The position numbers and the translations under genes are program-made. A stretch of 64,000 bases of DNA from Areca catechu (Eukaryota > Streptophyta > Magnoliopsida > Arecales > Arecaceae), in assembly GCA_021397845.1 (NCBI GenBank), contig CM038047.1, positions 127,206,112-127,270,111 of the forward strand, read 5' to 3'. Below are positions 1 through 11,560 of this stretch, one piece after another (positions within the stretch are counted from its first letter, which is position 1; each line of letters opens with the position of its first letter). The notes below the pieces were generated by a model, which saw nothing but the letters and a program-made list of their open reading frames with translations, was not told where the DNA came from and did no database searches.

Positions 1-517
1 GTTTAAATTCTTAATTTTAGCAATTAATAAAGTTTAATTATTCTTAATTTAGAACTAAATAACTTACATGTATCTTGTACACACTAAACACTTTTAGATC
101 TAAACTATACATTATAGTTGTGATGCTAAAATTAATATTTTTATTTTATATTTTAAACATAAAGATAAATTAAGAAAACTTAATTTCAGATCAATAATAG
201 TAAATTAAATAAGATTAAATCACTAAAAATCAGATCTAAATATCAAAATAATTTCAATAAAATTTCTTTGATTTCACTTGTTCATGGGATATAACTACAA
301 ACAACAACCCTACGTGCCATAGGAGACCCCATGAAATGGAAAGAGAGAGCCTTTAAACCCTACTTTTTAGAGCCTTTAAACCCTACTTTTTTCTATGATT
401 GGTTGGCCATGGTAAGAAACCTAATCCGAAGTAGTTACTCAGATTAAAACACATCAAATATGTAAGATTCTATATGTACATATCATATCATATAATCAAT
501 CACTCTGATACCATTAT
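1..517 (-). other. Leader of a minus-strand Copia-type element (non-coding)
   Basis: This AT-rich stretch lies just downstream, on the minus strand, of the LTR at 518-2792 and its primer site. It reads as the untranslated leader that would precede gag. I see no open frame with retroelement similarity. A 22-base unit (AGAGCCTTTAAACCCTACTT) is repeated in tandem at about 345-390. The rest of the element lies off the left edge. Confidence 0.5.
501..513 (-). other. Primer binding site, tRNA-iMet type
   Basis: On the minus strand this reads TGGTATCAGAGTG, four bases after the end of the LTR. It matches the plant initiator tRNA-Met 3' end except for the last bases. It marks the LTR at 518-2792 as the 5' LTR of a minus-strand element. 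Confidence 0.65.
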
Positions 518-2792
518 TGAAAAATTAGGTAGGGTTTCATGCATATATTTTAATTTTTTTAAAAACCAGTGGAACCAAATCTAATTTAAAATATTTTTTA
601 TTAAAAAAACATACATATATATGGAATCTAGAAAATCCTACAAAGGACTTGATAAGATATGTAATGTAGAAAATAAAATCAATATGCATCGATCTAATCT
701 ATGCGAGCTGTAGATCTAATATACTTCAAACATGAGATCAAATCTCATACATAATCATGGATCAATAATCATCACTATTGATGGCACATGGTAAAGGATC
801 TTCACATTGCTTCGTATCCATAAAAGGTGTCTAGCCTCTCTAGATCGTCCATACAATGCTCTGATATGATCAACCTCCTTGGAGTACTAGCTCCATGCGA
901 AGGCCTTTGGATGGCTGATAAAAATTCTTCTTTTGAATTTCTTAGACCCTCCAAGAAGATCAAGAAGAGGAGGACAAAGAGGATTTAGTGGTTGAAGAAA
1001 AATAAAAGCAAGAAAACCTTTCTTCTTTTTCCTTGCTCTCCTCTTAAAAAACCATAATGCTAGAACAATACCCATGCCCACTTAATGTTTTATGCCCCAC
1101 CCCTTCTCCATTGTTTTCATGGTGATTCCTTACTTTTTCTTATGGTAGAGAGGTATTACTTTTTCTTATGGTAGAGAGGTATCTAATTGTCACACAATCG
1201 TAGAAAAAAAACTCCAATTAAATTAGGCATGGAAAAAGATTAGGATAAGGAGAGATAAGTAAGGATAAGACTAGGAGTTCTATTCCCATTAAGACTCCTC
1301 CAAATTGAATTTAAACCAATTCAAAATAAAGCCAAAATTTAAACTAACTTATCCTGATCAAAATAGGATTAAGGAAGGGAGACAAACCTAAGAATTGACA
1401 TGGAGAATTTATGGTAAAATTATATGAGGCATGGACAAAAATTAGGAGACTTTCTAGGGTGGCACTGGGTTAGGAATAGGTTTCCTAATTTGATTTGAAT
1501 TAGATTCCATTAAATCAAATTTAATTTAATCCAATTAAATTAACTAAATCCAATCCAATTATGTTCCAATAGATTAATTAACTTCCAATCAAATCAAGAA
1601 TTAATCAAGCCTAAGTCCAAATCAAATCAAAATTATAACCCTTTAGTGATTTGGTAATCAAATAACCTAATCAGGTGAGACATAATTGAACCAAATTTAA
1701 TTAGACTTAACCTAAACCTCTTTACTCAATCAAATTGAGCCAATTAACAATCTAATTACTAGTTAATCCTTAAATAAATAAATAATTAATTAATTATAAT
1801 ATTTGTATTAGGTTAATTATCAATTGAATTGATAATTATATCCTTGAATGATTTTTAATTGTTAATCAACCAACATGGTCAGTCAAAAATTTTTATTGTG
1901 TGTGATCCTAGGTTTAAATACTAAGCTGGTAGCCTAGAAACTAATTCTTGAACTAATCGATATGACCATCTAGCAATGATACCCAATGTCCTGATAGATC
2001 GAATGATTGCAAAGCAATATTCAAGAATCTGGTATATGGTTACCATATAATTCATTTCTTTGACCCAATGCTCAAGATGACTTAAGAGTTAACTACATAC
2101 TTTTATTTAGTACATCCAAATATGTCTCAACCTAGCAAATCCTATGATTCCTCATAGAGAATGCCCTAGCCAAGGTCTTGCTAAATTGAAACATAGCAGA
2201 GCATTATCTTCTACATCTTGGAGTGGTCAATCCTTTCTTGACTTACATACTGACATTACAAGTACTTCGTTATACCTAGAAACCTCCTATTACTAGATTA
2301 GAAACCAGGTAGTTCGGTACTAAAGTACAGTGAGTTGCTTGCAAGTCACCATGGTGATCATAGATTGGAGGGATGCTTAAATCCATACACTTCTACGAGA
2401 TACTCTTGATAGTGGAGTACCCTACAAAGTTGGTCATGTTCAATGAATATACTCCTACACTCACTTGCATGCTATACCAATATCTCCACACTCCTTGATT
2501 TTGAGGACAACCAATCTATATGGCACACAATGAACTATATTTAATAAACATTGTCATCCTAGGTAACAATATATCATTTGGTCATGAATAGGTTTAAAAA
2601 CTACATGATAAATCTTTCTTTGTCAATTAAAAATAGTTCTAAAGATTTCATCATATAAGAATTGAAAGGAAGATGTACAAAAGTAATGAACTACCAAAAA
2701 TAACTTTTATTTATTAATAATTTATATATAAATTATAAGGAGTTTAACCATTTACAACCTAGATGATTGGCTTTAGGATACATTTGCTAACA
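518..2792 (-). mobile_element. 5' LTR of a minus-strand Copia-type retrotransposon (2.3 kb)
   Basis: On the minus strand the LTR starts TGTTAGCAAATG at 2792 and ends TTTTTCA at 518, followed by four bases and a tRNA-iMet primer site. The start resembles the LTR at 30191 (TGTTAGATGTATGCCCTAAA), so the two may be distant relatives. It abuts a Copia RT fragment at 2793, which suggests insertion into, or recombination with, an older element. A 26-base direct duplication lies at about 1129-1183. No TSD could be assigned because the other end of the element is outside the window. Small open frames inside are not genes. Confidence 0.65.
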
Positions 2793-3693
2793 CCAGCTCC
2801 AAGCCACGAGTAGCTACGATGCTCAATAGAATGCTGATAGAAATATGTTTGATGATAGGAGAGAAAACCTTATTGAAGTCAATGCCTTCTATCTAGGTGT
2901 ATTCCTTGGCTACTAACCTTGCCTTGAACCTAATACCTCCCTGCTTTGAAGGCCCCTCCTTGCATTGCTAAACCAACTTGTAACTAATGGGTTTCTTCCC
3001 CTGTGGAAAATGCACTAATTACCATATCTTGTTCTTATGGAGAGATTGCATCTCCTTGGATATTGCTTGGACCTATCTCTCTCTATCCTAGCTCTCCATA
3101 ACCTCCTCATAGGTGTAGGGGTCCCCATTCACTATCACCAGGGCATATAGCACCATCTTCTCGAAGCCATATCGATCCAATTACTTGATGTTCCTTTTGG
3201 GCTTGTGTAATGAAACCCTAATGTCCATCTTTGGTCTAGCTTGCTCTTGCTAGACCTCCTGGCTTTTATCGCCCATCTAGAATCTCTTCACCTATGGAGA
3301 CACCCACTGGGAGTGCTCCACCTGAATATCAAGTCCTTCCAATGTACTTACAGGTGGCAAAATAGAAAGCAAGGTAAGCAATCTAGTGCTGTCCTGCTAC
3401 ACATCCTGTTGCTCCTGCTGCTCAACCATGCCAACTGGCCTTTAGAGAATGAATTCTTATCAAAGGCCACATCTTTACTAATGATGACCTTCTTCTTTAA
3501 GGGATTCTATAGCTGGTATCCCTTAACTCCTTCTGGATAGCCCAAGAATACCATCTTTGATGACTTGGAATCCAACTTGCTCCACTCAATAGCACTGATG
3601 TGCGCAAATGTTGTGCCCCAAAAATCCTTAGATGACTCAGTCCAATCTTCCTTCTAGACCATTTCTCCTATAGAATACCACCATCTAACTTAG
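2793..3693 (-). pseudogene. Copia pol fragment (integrase C-terminal region to RT), broken
   Basis: Read on the minus strand from 3693 to 2793, this is an internal piece of a Ty1/Copia polyprotein. First comes the end of integrase (KMVFLGYPEGVKGY, then IISKDVAFD). Next is the linker before RT (WVQAISKEMQSL). Last is the RT start, with GKKPISYKLV, FKARLVAKEYT and GIDFNKVFSPI, ending at GLELV just before the catalytic palm. There are several stops and a frame change. The left end meets the LTR at 2792 and the right end is cut by the Sirevirus at 3694. The missing halves are not in the window. Host of the Sirevirus insertion; certainly non-functional. Confidence 0.85.
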
Positions 3694-5393
3694 TGTTGAC
3701 CCCACAAGTGATTTTGATGATAACAAAACATTGGAGCATGCATTAATTTTACTAACAACACTTCAAGTGTTTTACAACTTTTTGTAGGATGATTCTAATG
3801 CTCAATTATGACTCCTACATTCTTATTTTTTTAAATAGAAGTTGTGCTATAAGTGAATCATGTAAAGAAGAACCCAAATAAAAAGTTAAGTAAAAATCAT
3901 GAAAATACATTACTTCTGGGTTGTTATAAGCTTAAAATTTCCTAGAGAAGATTGTTAGAAGAGTTGGAAAGACTCTTGAATATTTGATGCTTGCTGGATG
4001 AATTCTGGAGAAGAACTAAGATTTTAATGAAGAACTCATCCGAGCTAACTCGAAGCAAAGGATCTGACTCGAAGCAAAGGAGCTGACTCTAGCACATGGC
4101 ACGCATGAAGGATTTGGTATGTAGATTTCGGAGTCGACTCTAAGGGACCCGAGCCGACTCATTCAAAACATGATTTTCTGAATCAGACAACCGAGCTGAC
4201 CCGAAGGAAGTCCAAGCTGACTATATTATTCTGTCAAACATCTGAGGCAACTCTTCAGAGATTTGAGTCGACTCCTCTAGAGTCCAGAAAGAAAAGTTCT
4301 GAGTGAATAACCAAGAGAGCCGACCTGGAGGAACTCGAGCTGACTCTTCTAGAGTATAGTTTTGAATGCCTATCGATTCGAGTCGACTCGAAGTAAGGTG
4401 AGCTAACTCTTCTAGAGTATGGAATCAAGCTACTGAGAAACCAAGCTAACCCAAATGAAGCAAGGTGACTCGACCAGAACTACTCTATGGATCCGAGCTG
4501 ACTCGAGTAGATCCAAGCCAACTCGAAGGTTGATTTTAGGCTTATAACAGCTAGTTTCAGAAATTAAAATTTGAATCCAAAAGTGCTCAACGGTCAAGTG
4601 TGACATCCCAACGGTCTACAACGACTAAAACTACCTAAGAAGAGTACAAGACACAATAAATGAAGAATTGGGACAACTTTTGAATAGAGAATGCTTATTT
4701 TGAATATCAAAGAAACCTTGAGAGCAAGAGAGCACTAAAGATCATTCAAGATAGTCTTCAAGTCTTCACCAACTCACTTTAGAAGCTTGAAGCAATGATT
4801 GAAGAAGTTAAAGAAGCCATTCAAATGCATTAAACTAAAATCAATAGGGCTTCTCTTGAGCTGCATCGACAACCATCCAACAACATCTATTTATCATTTT
4901 GTTGCTTTTTCTTTGCAATTCTTTTTCTGATTTGTTGGATTGTTGGTGAGCTCGTCTGAAAACCAAGTGGGTTGTTAGGATCCCATTCAAAACTAACTGT
5001 AAGGGTTCTTAGTGATCCTGGTAAAATCAAGTTGGGTTCTTGGTGATCCTGCTTAAAACCAAGTGATGGGTTTCTTTGGTGAGCCCGATTTAAAAACTAA
5101 AAAGATTTAGGTTTGGATTGTAAACCTGTTAATACAATCTGACTGTATTTCGATGGGGGATATAGTAGAAATCCCAAGTAGTAATCTTGGATAGTGGACG
5201 TAGGAGCGGGTTGCTCCGAACCACTATAAATTTTTTTGTTTGTGTTGTGCTTTCTCTAATTGCTTGCACTTCTGCTTTTAATTATTTGAACCATAGCACT
5301 TAACACTCCAAAGAAGTTTTTAAAGAATACATACTTGCTTTAATTTTTAAATTCTCAATTCACCCCCCTCTTAGAAAAGCCACCTGGGCAACA
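3694..5393 (+). repeat. Sirevirus 5' LTR (1.7 kb)
   Basis: Starts TGTTGACCCC and ends GGGCAACA, followed by AT and the primer site. Its copy at 24808 matches over the first ~1.4 kb. The TATA region has decayed (CACAATAAAT near 4650, against GCTATAAATG in the 3' copy). The U5 end has GGTGAGCCCG-type repeats (4945-5100). Confidence 0.9.
4025..4530 (+). repeat. Array of GAGTCGACTC-type palindromes in the Sirevirus 5' LTR
   Basis: About fifteen degenerate copies of GAGCCGACTC / GAGTCGACTC lie upstream of the TATA region. Perfect palindromes include 4131-4140, 4265-4274 and a 16-mer, TTCGAGTCGACTCGAA, at 4377-4392. The 3' LTR has the same array at about 25150-25620. LTR palindromes are a reported Sirevirus trait; what they do is not known to me. 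Confidence 0.85.
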
Positions 5394-5395
5394 AT

Positions 5396-5407
5396 TGGTA
5401 TCAGAGC
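5396..5407 (+). other. Sirevirus primer binding site
   Basis: TGGTATCAGAGC, two bases after the 5' LTR, complementary to the 3' end of plant initiator tRNA-Met. Confidence 0.9.
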
Positions 5408-5439
5408 AGTATCTCTGAATACTTTTATAGTAAAGATCG

Positions 5440-7330
5440 ATGGCTCATCCCATGAGTACATCTTTAGCTGAAGGCCAATCTACTAATAGACCTCCACTCT
5501 TCACTGGTACAAATTATTCTTACTGGAAAGCTAGAATGAAAATTTATATACAAGCTATAGATTTTTAGTTATGGAAGGTCATCTTAAAGGGTCTAAGTAT
5601 ATCCATGATTAAAATTGATGGTGTGGATGTCCCAAAACGTGAAGATAATTGGGATGAACATGACATGAAGATGGGAAAATTGAATGCCAAAGCCTTGAAT
5701 TTATTATACTGTGCTTTGGATGCTAACGAGTTCAATCAAATTTTCACTTGCTCTTCAGCAAAGAAAATTTGGGATAAACTCGATGTGACCCATGAGGAAA
5801 CTTTCCAAGTGAAAACCTCCAAAATTAATCTTTTGGTACATAACTATGAGTTGCTTAAAATGGAACAAAGTGAATCTATCTCTGCCATGTTTTCTCACTT
5901 TATATATATTATTAATGATTTGAAAAGTCTTGGCAGGGTCTATTCAAATGCTGATATAGTACAGAAGATTCTCAAATCACTTCCGGACAAGTGGGACCCC
6001 AAAGTGACTGCCATCCAGAAAGTGAAAAATCTAAATACTTTATCTCTGGATGAACTGATGGGTTCTCTCATCATACATGAGCTAGCCATGCAACATAAGA
6101 CTGATGATGCTCAGAAGAAGAAGAAAATAACAGCCTTCAAAGCTGCATCAGATTCAAAGAAAAATGAGAAATCAGAAAATGAATGCTCCTCCTCTGAAGA
6201 TGACTTGGAAGATGAAGATATTGCTATAGTCGTGAGGAGATTTAGAAGGTTTATGGAAAAGAAGAAAGGAAGATACTATAAAAAATTCTATAAATAAGGT
6301 GAGCACTCCAAGGACAAGGACAAGGATAGAGAAAAAGAAAATGAATAGATGCCCACATGCATTGAATGCAAGAAGCTCGAGCACATCCATCCAGATTGTC
6401 CTCTACTAAAAAGATGTCTAAGAAAAAGAAGAAGAAAGCAATGGTTGCTACATGGAGCGACAGTGAGGAGTCGACTTCAACCAAAGAAGAAGAGACTACA
6501 AAGACTACAAATCTATGCCTAATGGATCTCGAAGATGAGGTAACATTCCCCGAACCTCAAATAGAATTTACATTCAAAGAATTGAATTTTCTTTTCATGA
6601 TATATTATATGAATATAAAAAGGCTGGAGTAAAGATAAGAACTCTAAAGAATACAAATGATTCTTTACAAAAAGAGAATGAAGAAATTTCAGAAAAGAAT
6701 AATTTATTGCATAGAGATTTACATGCCTTTTCTAAAAAGAACAAAGCTTTGGAAACTGACAAAAATGCATGTATTGAGAAAAATGAAGCCTTTAGCTATT
6801 GAAAATAATGATTTGAAAAAGGAGGTTGAAAAACTCAAGCCACTAGCTGAAAAACTTATTTTATCTTCAAATAAGCTTGAGTTAATTTTAAAAGATCAAA
6901 GAATTTCTAGAAACAAAGCTAGAATTGGTTTTAATTTTTCTAGTTCAAATGAATTTTTAGCTACTAAATTCATACCTTCAAAAGCTTATGTTCCAAAATC
7001 AATATCTCAAGAAGCTTTTGTATCTAATCCTTCTGCATCTATTTTTAAAGCTACAATGTATGTGCCTAAGAATTTAAATAGAAAATATTTTATAAGAAAA
7101 AGTTTTACATCTGCATCAACATCTAGAACTCCAAATTGTACATCTTTTTAGAATTCTAGAATTATATGTTATGCATGTCATGGGGTTGGACATAAATTCT
7201 TTCAATGTAATTCATTAATGAAAAATATATGTTCTAAAAATAGAATTAAAAAGATTTGGGTTCTCAGAGGAACCACCTCTGCTAATCTGCAAGGACCCAA
7301 GTTAGCTTGGATACCTAAAAGAACTTCTTA
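5440..7330 (+). pseudogene. gag: Sirevirus gag, broken
   Basis: Starts at the first ATG after the primer site (MAHPMSTSLAEG). The N-terminal part has the Copia gag signature PPLFTGTNYSYWKARM, then a UBN2-type gag domain (5605-6100) with WDKLDVTHE and ILKSLPDKWDPKVTAI. An acidic and lysine-rich stretch follows. Two CCHC zinc knuckles are visible: CX2CX4HX4C at 6358-6399 and another at 7167-7208. A lysine-rich, probably coiled segment (6650-6950) lies between them. Stops occur at 5566 and 6295 and at least one frameshift follows 6400. The end merges into the protease region. It would have formed the virus-like particle and bound RNA. Confidence 0.85.
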
Positions 7331-7336
7331 ATTGTC

Positions 7337-7475
7337 TTGCAGGAATGTCTTGCAGCCCAAAAATTAAAGAAAAAATGGTATCTCGATAGTACCTGTTCAA
7401 GGCATATGATGGGAGACAAGGATCAATTTATCATCCTAGAGATAAAAGGAGGTATGGTTACTTTTGGAGATAATG
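7337..7475 (+). pseudogene. Sirevirus protease, 5' part, cut by the Gypsy insertion
   Basis: The translation reads KKWYLDSTCSRHMMGDK and then GGMVTFGDN. This is the Copia aspartic protease start, in which the usual motif is LDSGCSRHM; here the Gly of D-S-G is Thr, so the active site is damaged. The reading frame stops at the TAATG target site and resumes as NGKGKIIRI at 18722, with one extra base. This shows directly where the Gypsy element landed. Confidence 0.85.
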
Positions 7476-9435
7476 TGGTGAGGATACCTGGGCCCGAAAA
7501 TATCGACAGGTTGAACCCACATCCTTGTGGATCACCTGTGAATGAAACCCTGGACCCAACCCTTTTATTCATGTAAATAATTTATTTTAATTTCTATTAT
7601 TTTCGGTTAGTTAGGGTTAGCCCCTGTTACCAACTAGAATTAGGGTTTTATTTATTTAGCCTTTTGGGCTAAACCCCTTTTACCAAGTTGAATTACTTAT
7701 TTACATGTCTTGTCTTTTGATTGCCTTTTGATCAAATTGGGTTTCAATTGATCAAGTAGGGCTTTAATTATTTATTGAGTCCTGTAAAACAATTAGTTAA
7801 TGAGTCCTGTATTACAAGGGAAACCCAATTGTGAGACCCATGTGACTCCATGTGCTAGCACAAGTTCTTGCCATATGCTAGCCTATTTTTGTGTCACCTT
7901 TGCATGGTTTCAGGACAACTATTGCCACATCACCAAGGGGACAATAACACATGGCCTGTCACTTGAGTTTGGACATGATACACAAGTCAAGACAACACCA
8001 CATAGTCAGCCCATAAGAAAATTATTTGGCACCTCATATTTTAAGAGGAGTAAAGCAAAAGGAGTCTGCTTCATCTGGCACCCTCTTCCCCTCTCTTATA
8101 GCCTACTTCCATGATGCCCCATCCAAGAAACAAGGGAGGTTCAAATTTAAACAAGAAAGAGACCATGGGAAGGAGCTCTCTTCATTTAAATTTCAAATAG
8201 GATTCCACATCAGATGAAATCATGCCCAAGGGAGAAGTGTGCCATCTGCTTCTGTTTCTTTACACTAATTCCAAGTTGCCATCCCATTTGAAGAGTTCCA
8301 AGGAATTTAAACTTCAAATGAAATCCCTCATCCAATCTTCATTTAAATTCAAGAGAAGGACTTATCCATCATCCAAACTCCATTCAAATTCCTTTAGCCA
8401 ACCAAGGGAGTCCCATTTCAGATATCACGGTGATTCAAGAAGGAATTTGTGCCAAGAGGTATTTCATGCTAACTTAAGAAGAAATAAGAAGGAAATTAGC
8501 GCCTTGCTCCAGAGAATTATCGCCCAATTCAGGATCAATCCATTCAAAATTCAAGCTCAAGGAGAAGTCCAAGATTGCAAGGAAGTTTTAAATTCAAAAA
8601 ATGTAATTTAGTCCTATTGTATTTCTTGTAGGGAATAATCCTATAAATAGGACCCTGTACCCCTTGTAAAAATAATGAATATTTGGTGAAATGAAATGAA
8701 ACTCTGTCGAGTTCTTCTTCCAATTCCTTTCTAGCTGCGACGGTTGATAGGTGCTAGGTGTGATGCCTAGAACACTTGGGTGTGACGTCCATGTTCTACC
8801 GGGGTGCGACACCCTGTTTATCCATCCAATCCCTCCATCAAATCTAATCCCTAAGTCTCTTCAAGGCCTTCATCCAATGCTTTGAAGAGAACCTAGAAGC
8901 CAACCAAAGAAGAAGATCCCTGGGAGAACCAACAACCCTAGTGCCAGCCTTCCTTCTAGCTTTTGATTTCCAATGTTTAATTGCTATTTTTAGTGTTTTT
9001 TGGAAGATTCTCTTGAGATCCGACTCTGAAGATCAGCGTCCATGTTTTGGAATCAGTTCGATCAGAATTTGGATGCCAGGAGCGATCAGTTTGGAGTCCG
9101 ATTCTTCAGCCCTAGAGTGCAGTGATCCAGATCTTCATCAGAGGAGGCTTCTAAGCATATTGGTAACTCAAGATCCATTTCCCTTCCTCTAGATCTGATG
9201 TTAGAAAGTAGGAACCTAATCTAGGGTAGTTTTCAATCATCATGATCCATCTAATTAATTATTTTGTTAGGTATGCATGCGGGTGATGTAATCCAGTATT
9301 TATTTGCTTGCTATAGATTCTTTTAACGTTTTAACGTATTGTTTAATAGGCTGTTAGGTTAATGAATATTTGCTCTCGATTAACATAAAATTTAAATCAA
9401 CCTTTAGTACTGCATCGCATCCATGTCCTGCATCA
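7476..9435 (+). repeat. Gypsy 5' LTR (1,960 bp)
   Basis: Begins TGGTGAGGATACC and ends CTGCATCA. A TATA box (CTATAAATAG) lies at 8641-8650, and transcription would start shortly after. The copy at 14966-18718 matches once the solo LTR is removed (about 1,950 bp). Small open frames inside are not genes. Confidence 0.93.
8641..8650 (+). promoter_or_regulatory. TATA box of the Gypsy 5' LTR
   Basis: CTATAAATAG, conserved at 17931-17940 in the 3' LTR. It is the only strong TATA in the LTR and separates U3 from the putative R region. Confidence 0.7.
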
Positions 9436-9439
9436 AATT

Positions 9440-9451
9440 TGGTATCAGAGC
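9440..9451 (+). other. Gypsy primer binding site
   Basis: TGGTATCAGAGC, four bases after the 5' LTR end; initiator tRNA-Met type. Confidence 0.9.
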
Positions 9452-10290
9452 ACAGTTTATATTAGGTTAATCTTGCATTTAATTAAATTCTGCATCTCGG
9501 CCTTCCAGTATATGCTCTATTGTTTTAATTATTTCTGAATGTATAAAAATCAAAAAAATATGAAATTTATTTTGTTACCTTCCATGATATTCAAAGGATT
9601 TTCAATAATTTTCTTACTATTTATGGTTTTCTGTGAAAACTGCAGTTCTCTATTTTATGCCTAAGAATAGGTTCTGCCCAAAAAAAAAATCATTAGGGTT
9701 TAGTTTTATTAGTTGCTTGTTGCATTCATTTTCTAATTGATTTCTAAGGGCATACAATATAACATAGGGGGAGGAGATCATAATCTTTTCCTAGCCCAAA
9801 ACCACCCACTTTGTATTCGAGCCCAAGCCCTAATTAAAATTGATTAAAACCTAATTGCTCTAGTGAGCTTAGGGACACCAATTGGTCGGGTCCGAGTTAG
9901 TGTCAAGTCAATCGTGTCAACTAAATCTGTGTGTGCCCATTTCTTGGTGTCTAGAATGGTGGTTCAGGGATTACGTCCCGAAGAGCAAGTGAGCTGGTCC
10001 GCCTACCTGGCCAATCTCTAATTGGTGTCTAGGATTGGCAATCAACGACCTACACTCCCCTTACACCAGCCTGGCCATGTCTTGAGTTACTACAGACTAG
10101 CTTGCCACCTTGATTAGGCATCTAGTTTGGACTCTAGGTCTAGCTATCCATAGTCGATTAGGTTTGTTTGAGTGCATTGTGTCCTTGCATGACTACTAGG
10201 TCAGGAACCCCATACCAGGTTCCCCAGGACCAACCTAGTACATCCATGATCCCACAATGGAAACTTTCATAAGATTCTTTGACTGAGTAA
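9452..10290 (+). other. Gypsy untranslated leader
   Basis: About 840 bp between primer site and gag with no open frame. It is AT-rich at first and then holds cytosine-rich lines. I see no recognisable domain. Confidence 0.6.
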
Positions 10291-11560
10291 ATGAGGTAGC
10301 TTAGTGCTGAACAGAGACAGTTTAGTGCTAGAGTCGACCAGAGATTTGATCAAATGAATGAAAGAATAGGTTCATTAGAAGGATCCCATGTGTCTCAACC
10401 TGACCTTACACAACTGGAATTTACCCCATAGTATGGTCCAGGACCCCAGCTTCCAGAGCTTACACATGATCCAATCCCCAGACATCAAGCCCAACGTAGA
10501 GAGGCCACACCTGATCCAATTCCAAAGCATCGAGCCCAACGTAGAGAGGTTACACTTGATCCTATTCCTAGGAGGCAGCAGTATGACATAGATGATCAGG
10601 AAGCACAAGCCCTTAGGAGTATCAGACTAGAAGCCCCCACATTCGATGGTACTTTAGATCCCAAGATGTACTATGATTGGGAAAGTGACATGGATCAGTA
10701 CTTCGAATGGTACACCATGTCGGAAGAGCGTAAGGTCAAATTTGCTAAGTTTAGGTTGATCCGACAAACACGATTGTATTGGGATAATGTGGAAAGGTTA
10801 AGCCGACAGAGAAGAGACCCACATATAGCTACATGGGAGGACATGAAACTCAAATTAAGGGCCAAATACCTGCCAATCTCCTTTGAACAAAGGCTTTTAG
10901 ATCAGTGGCAGAAGATGACCCAAGAAAATCAGACTGTGTCCGAATACATAGCCATTTTCGATGAGTATGTTATGCGGTGTGGTGTGTCCGAGTCTAAGTT
11001 GGTTACTTTGTCTAGGTTTAAAGTAAGCCTGAATGAGGACATTAAGAGGGAACTAATTCTAAGAAAAGTGAATGATTTAGAACATTCCTATCAGGTTGCT
11101 AGGGATGCTGAGAGATTTCCAAGGAAACCTACGTATCAATCTGATTCATCTAGATTTAATGCCCCTGGAAATAGGCCAAACCAGAACCGATTCCCTGCAA
11201 ATCGACCTAGTCCCAATCCCTAGCCCATTCATAGAGATGACAAGGGTAAGGCACCTATGGTTCAGAAGGATCGAAACCAAACCCCAGTATGCTTTAAGTG
11301 TAATCAGACTGGTCATTATGCTGCCTAATGTCCATCGCGGGCCTTACATATAGGGGAACCTGAAGTAGAGGACCCTGAGATTAGTGACCCTTATGAGGAA
11401 GAGGTTTATGAGGCTGAAGCTAAGTTAGTGGAGGAATATGAGGGGGAAGAGATCTTAGACTCAGACCAATTAGGAGTGGTCAGATGCATCCTGACCCAAA
11501 CTAAGAGGAATGAGGATTGGCGTGGGACTAACATCCTACAGACCTTTATAAAAATAGGGG
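10291..11560 (+). pseudogene. gag: Gypsy gag, broken
   Basis: Likely start is the ATG at 10291, with a stop two codons later. The frame continues with FSARVDQRFDQMNERIGSLEG and repeated (D)PIP(R/K)xxAQRRE units. The retrotransposon gag domain follows (10620-11120), with APTFDGTLDPKMYYDWESDM and RLYWDNVERL. A basic Asn/Pro/Arg-rich tail leads to a CCHC zinc knuckle, CFKCNQTGHYAA then a stop and C (about 11288-11331). An acidic linker runs into protease in the same frame. The composite element at 43624-57527 has a related gag. Stops at 10297, 11221 and 11326 rule out function. Confidence 0.88.

Noticed and set aside
3241..3540. 99-codon plus-strand open frame
   Set aside because: It is antisense to the minus-strand Copia pol fragment at 2793-3693, which explains the sequence.
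4025..4530. GAGCCGACTC array as a regulatory site cluster of a host gene
   Set aside because: Present in both LTRs and inside the same element; no host gene follows.
8026..8611. Open frames of 60-130 codons at 7800-8611 and their twins at 17093-17928
   Set aside because: They are in the U3 part of the two Gypsy LTRs; the copies differ by frameshifts, so no protein is kept.
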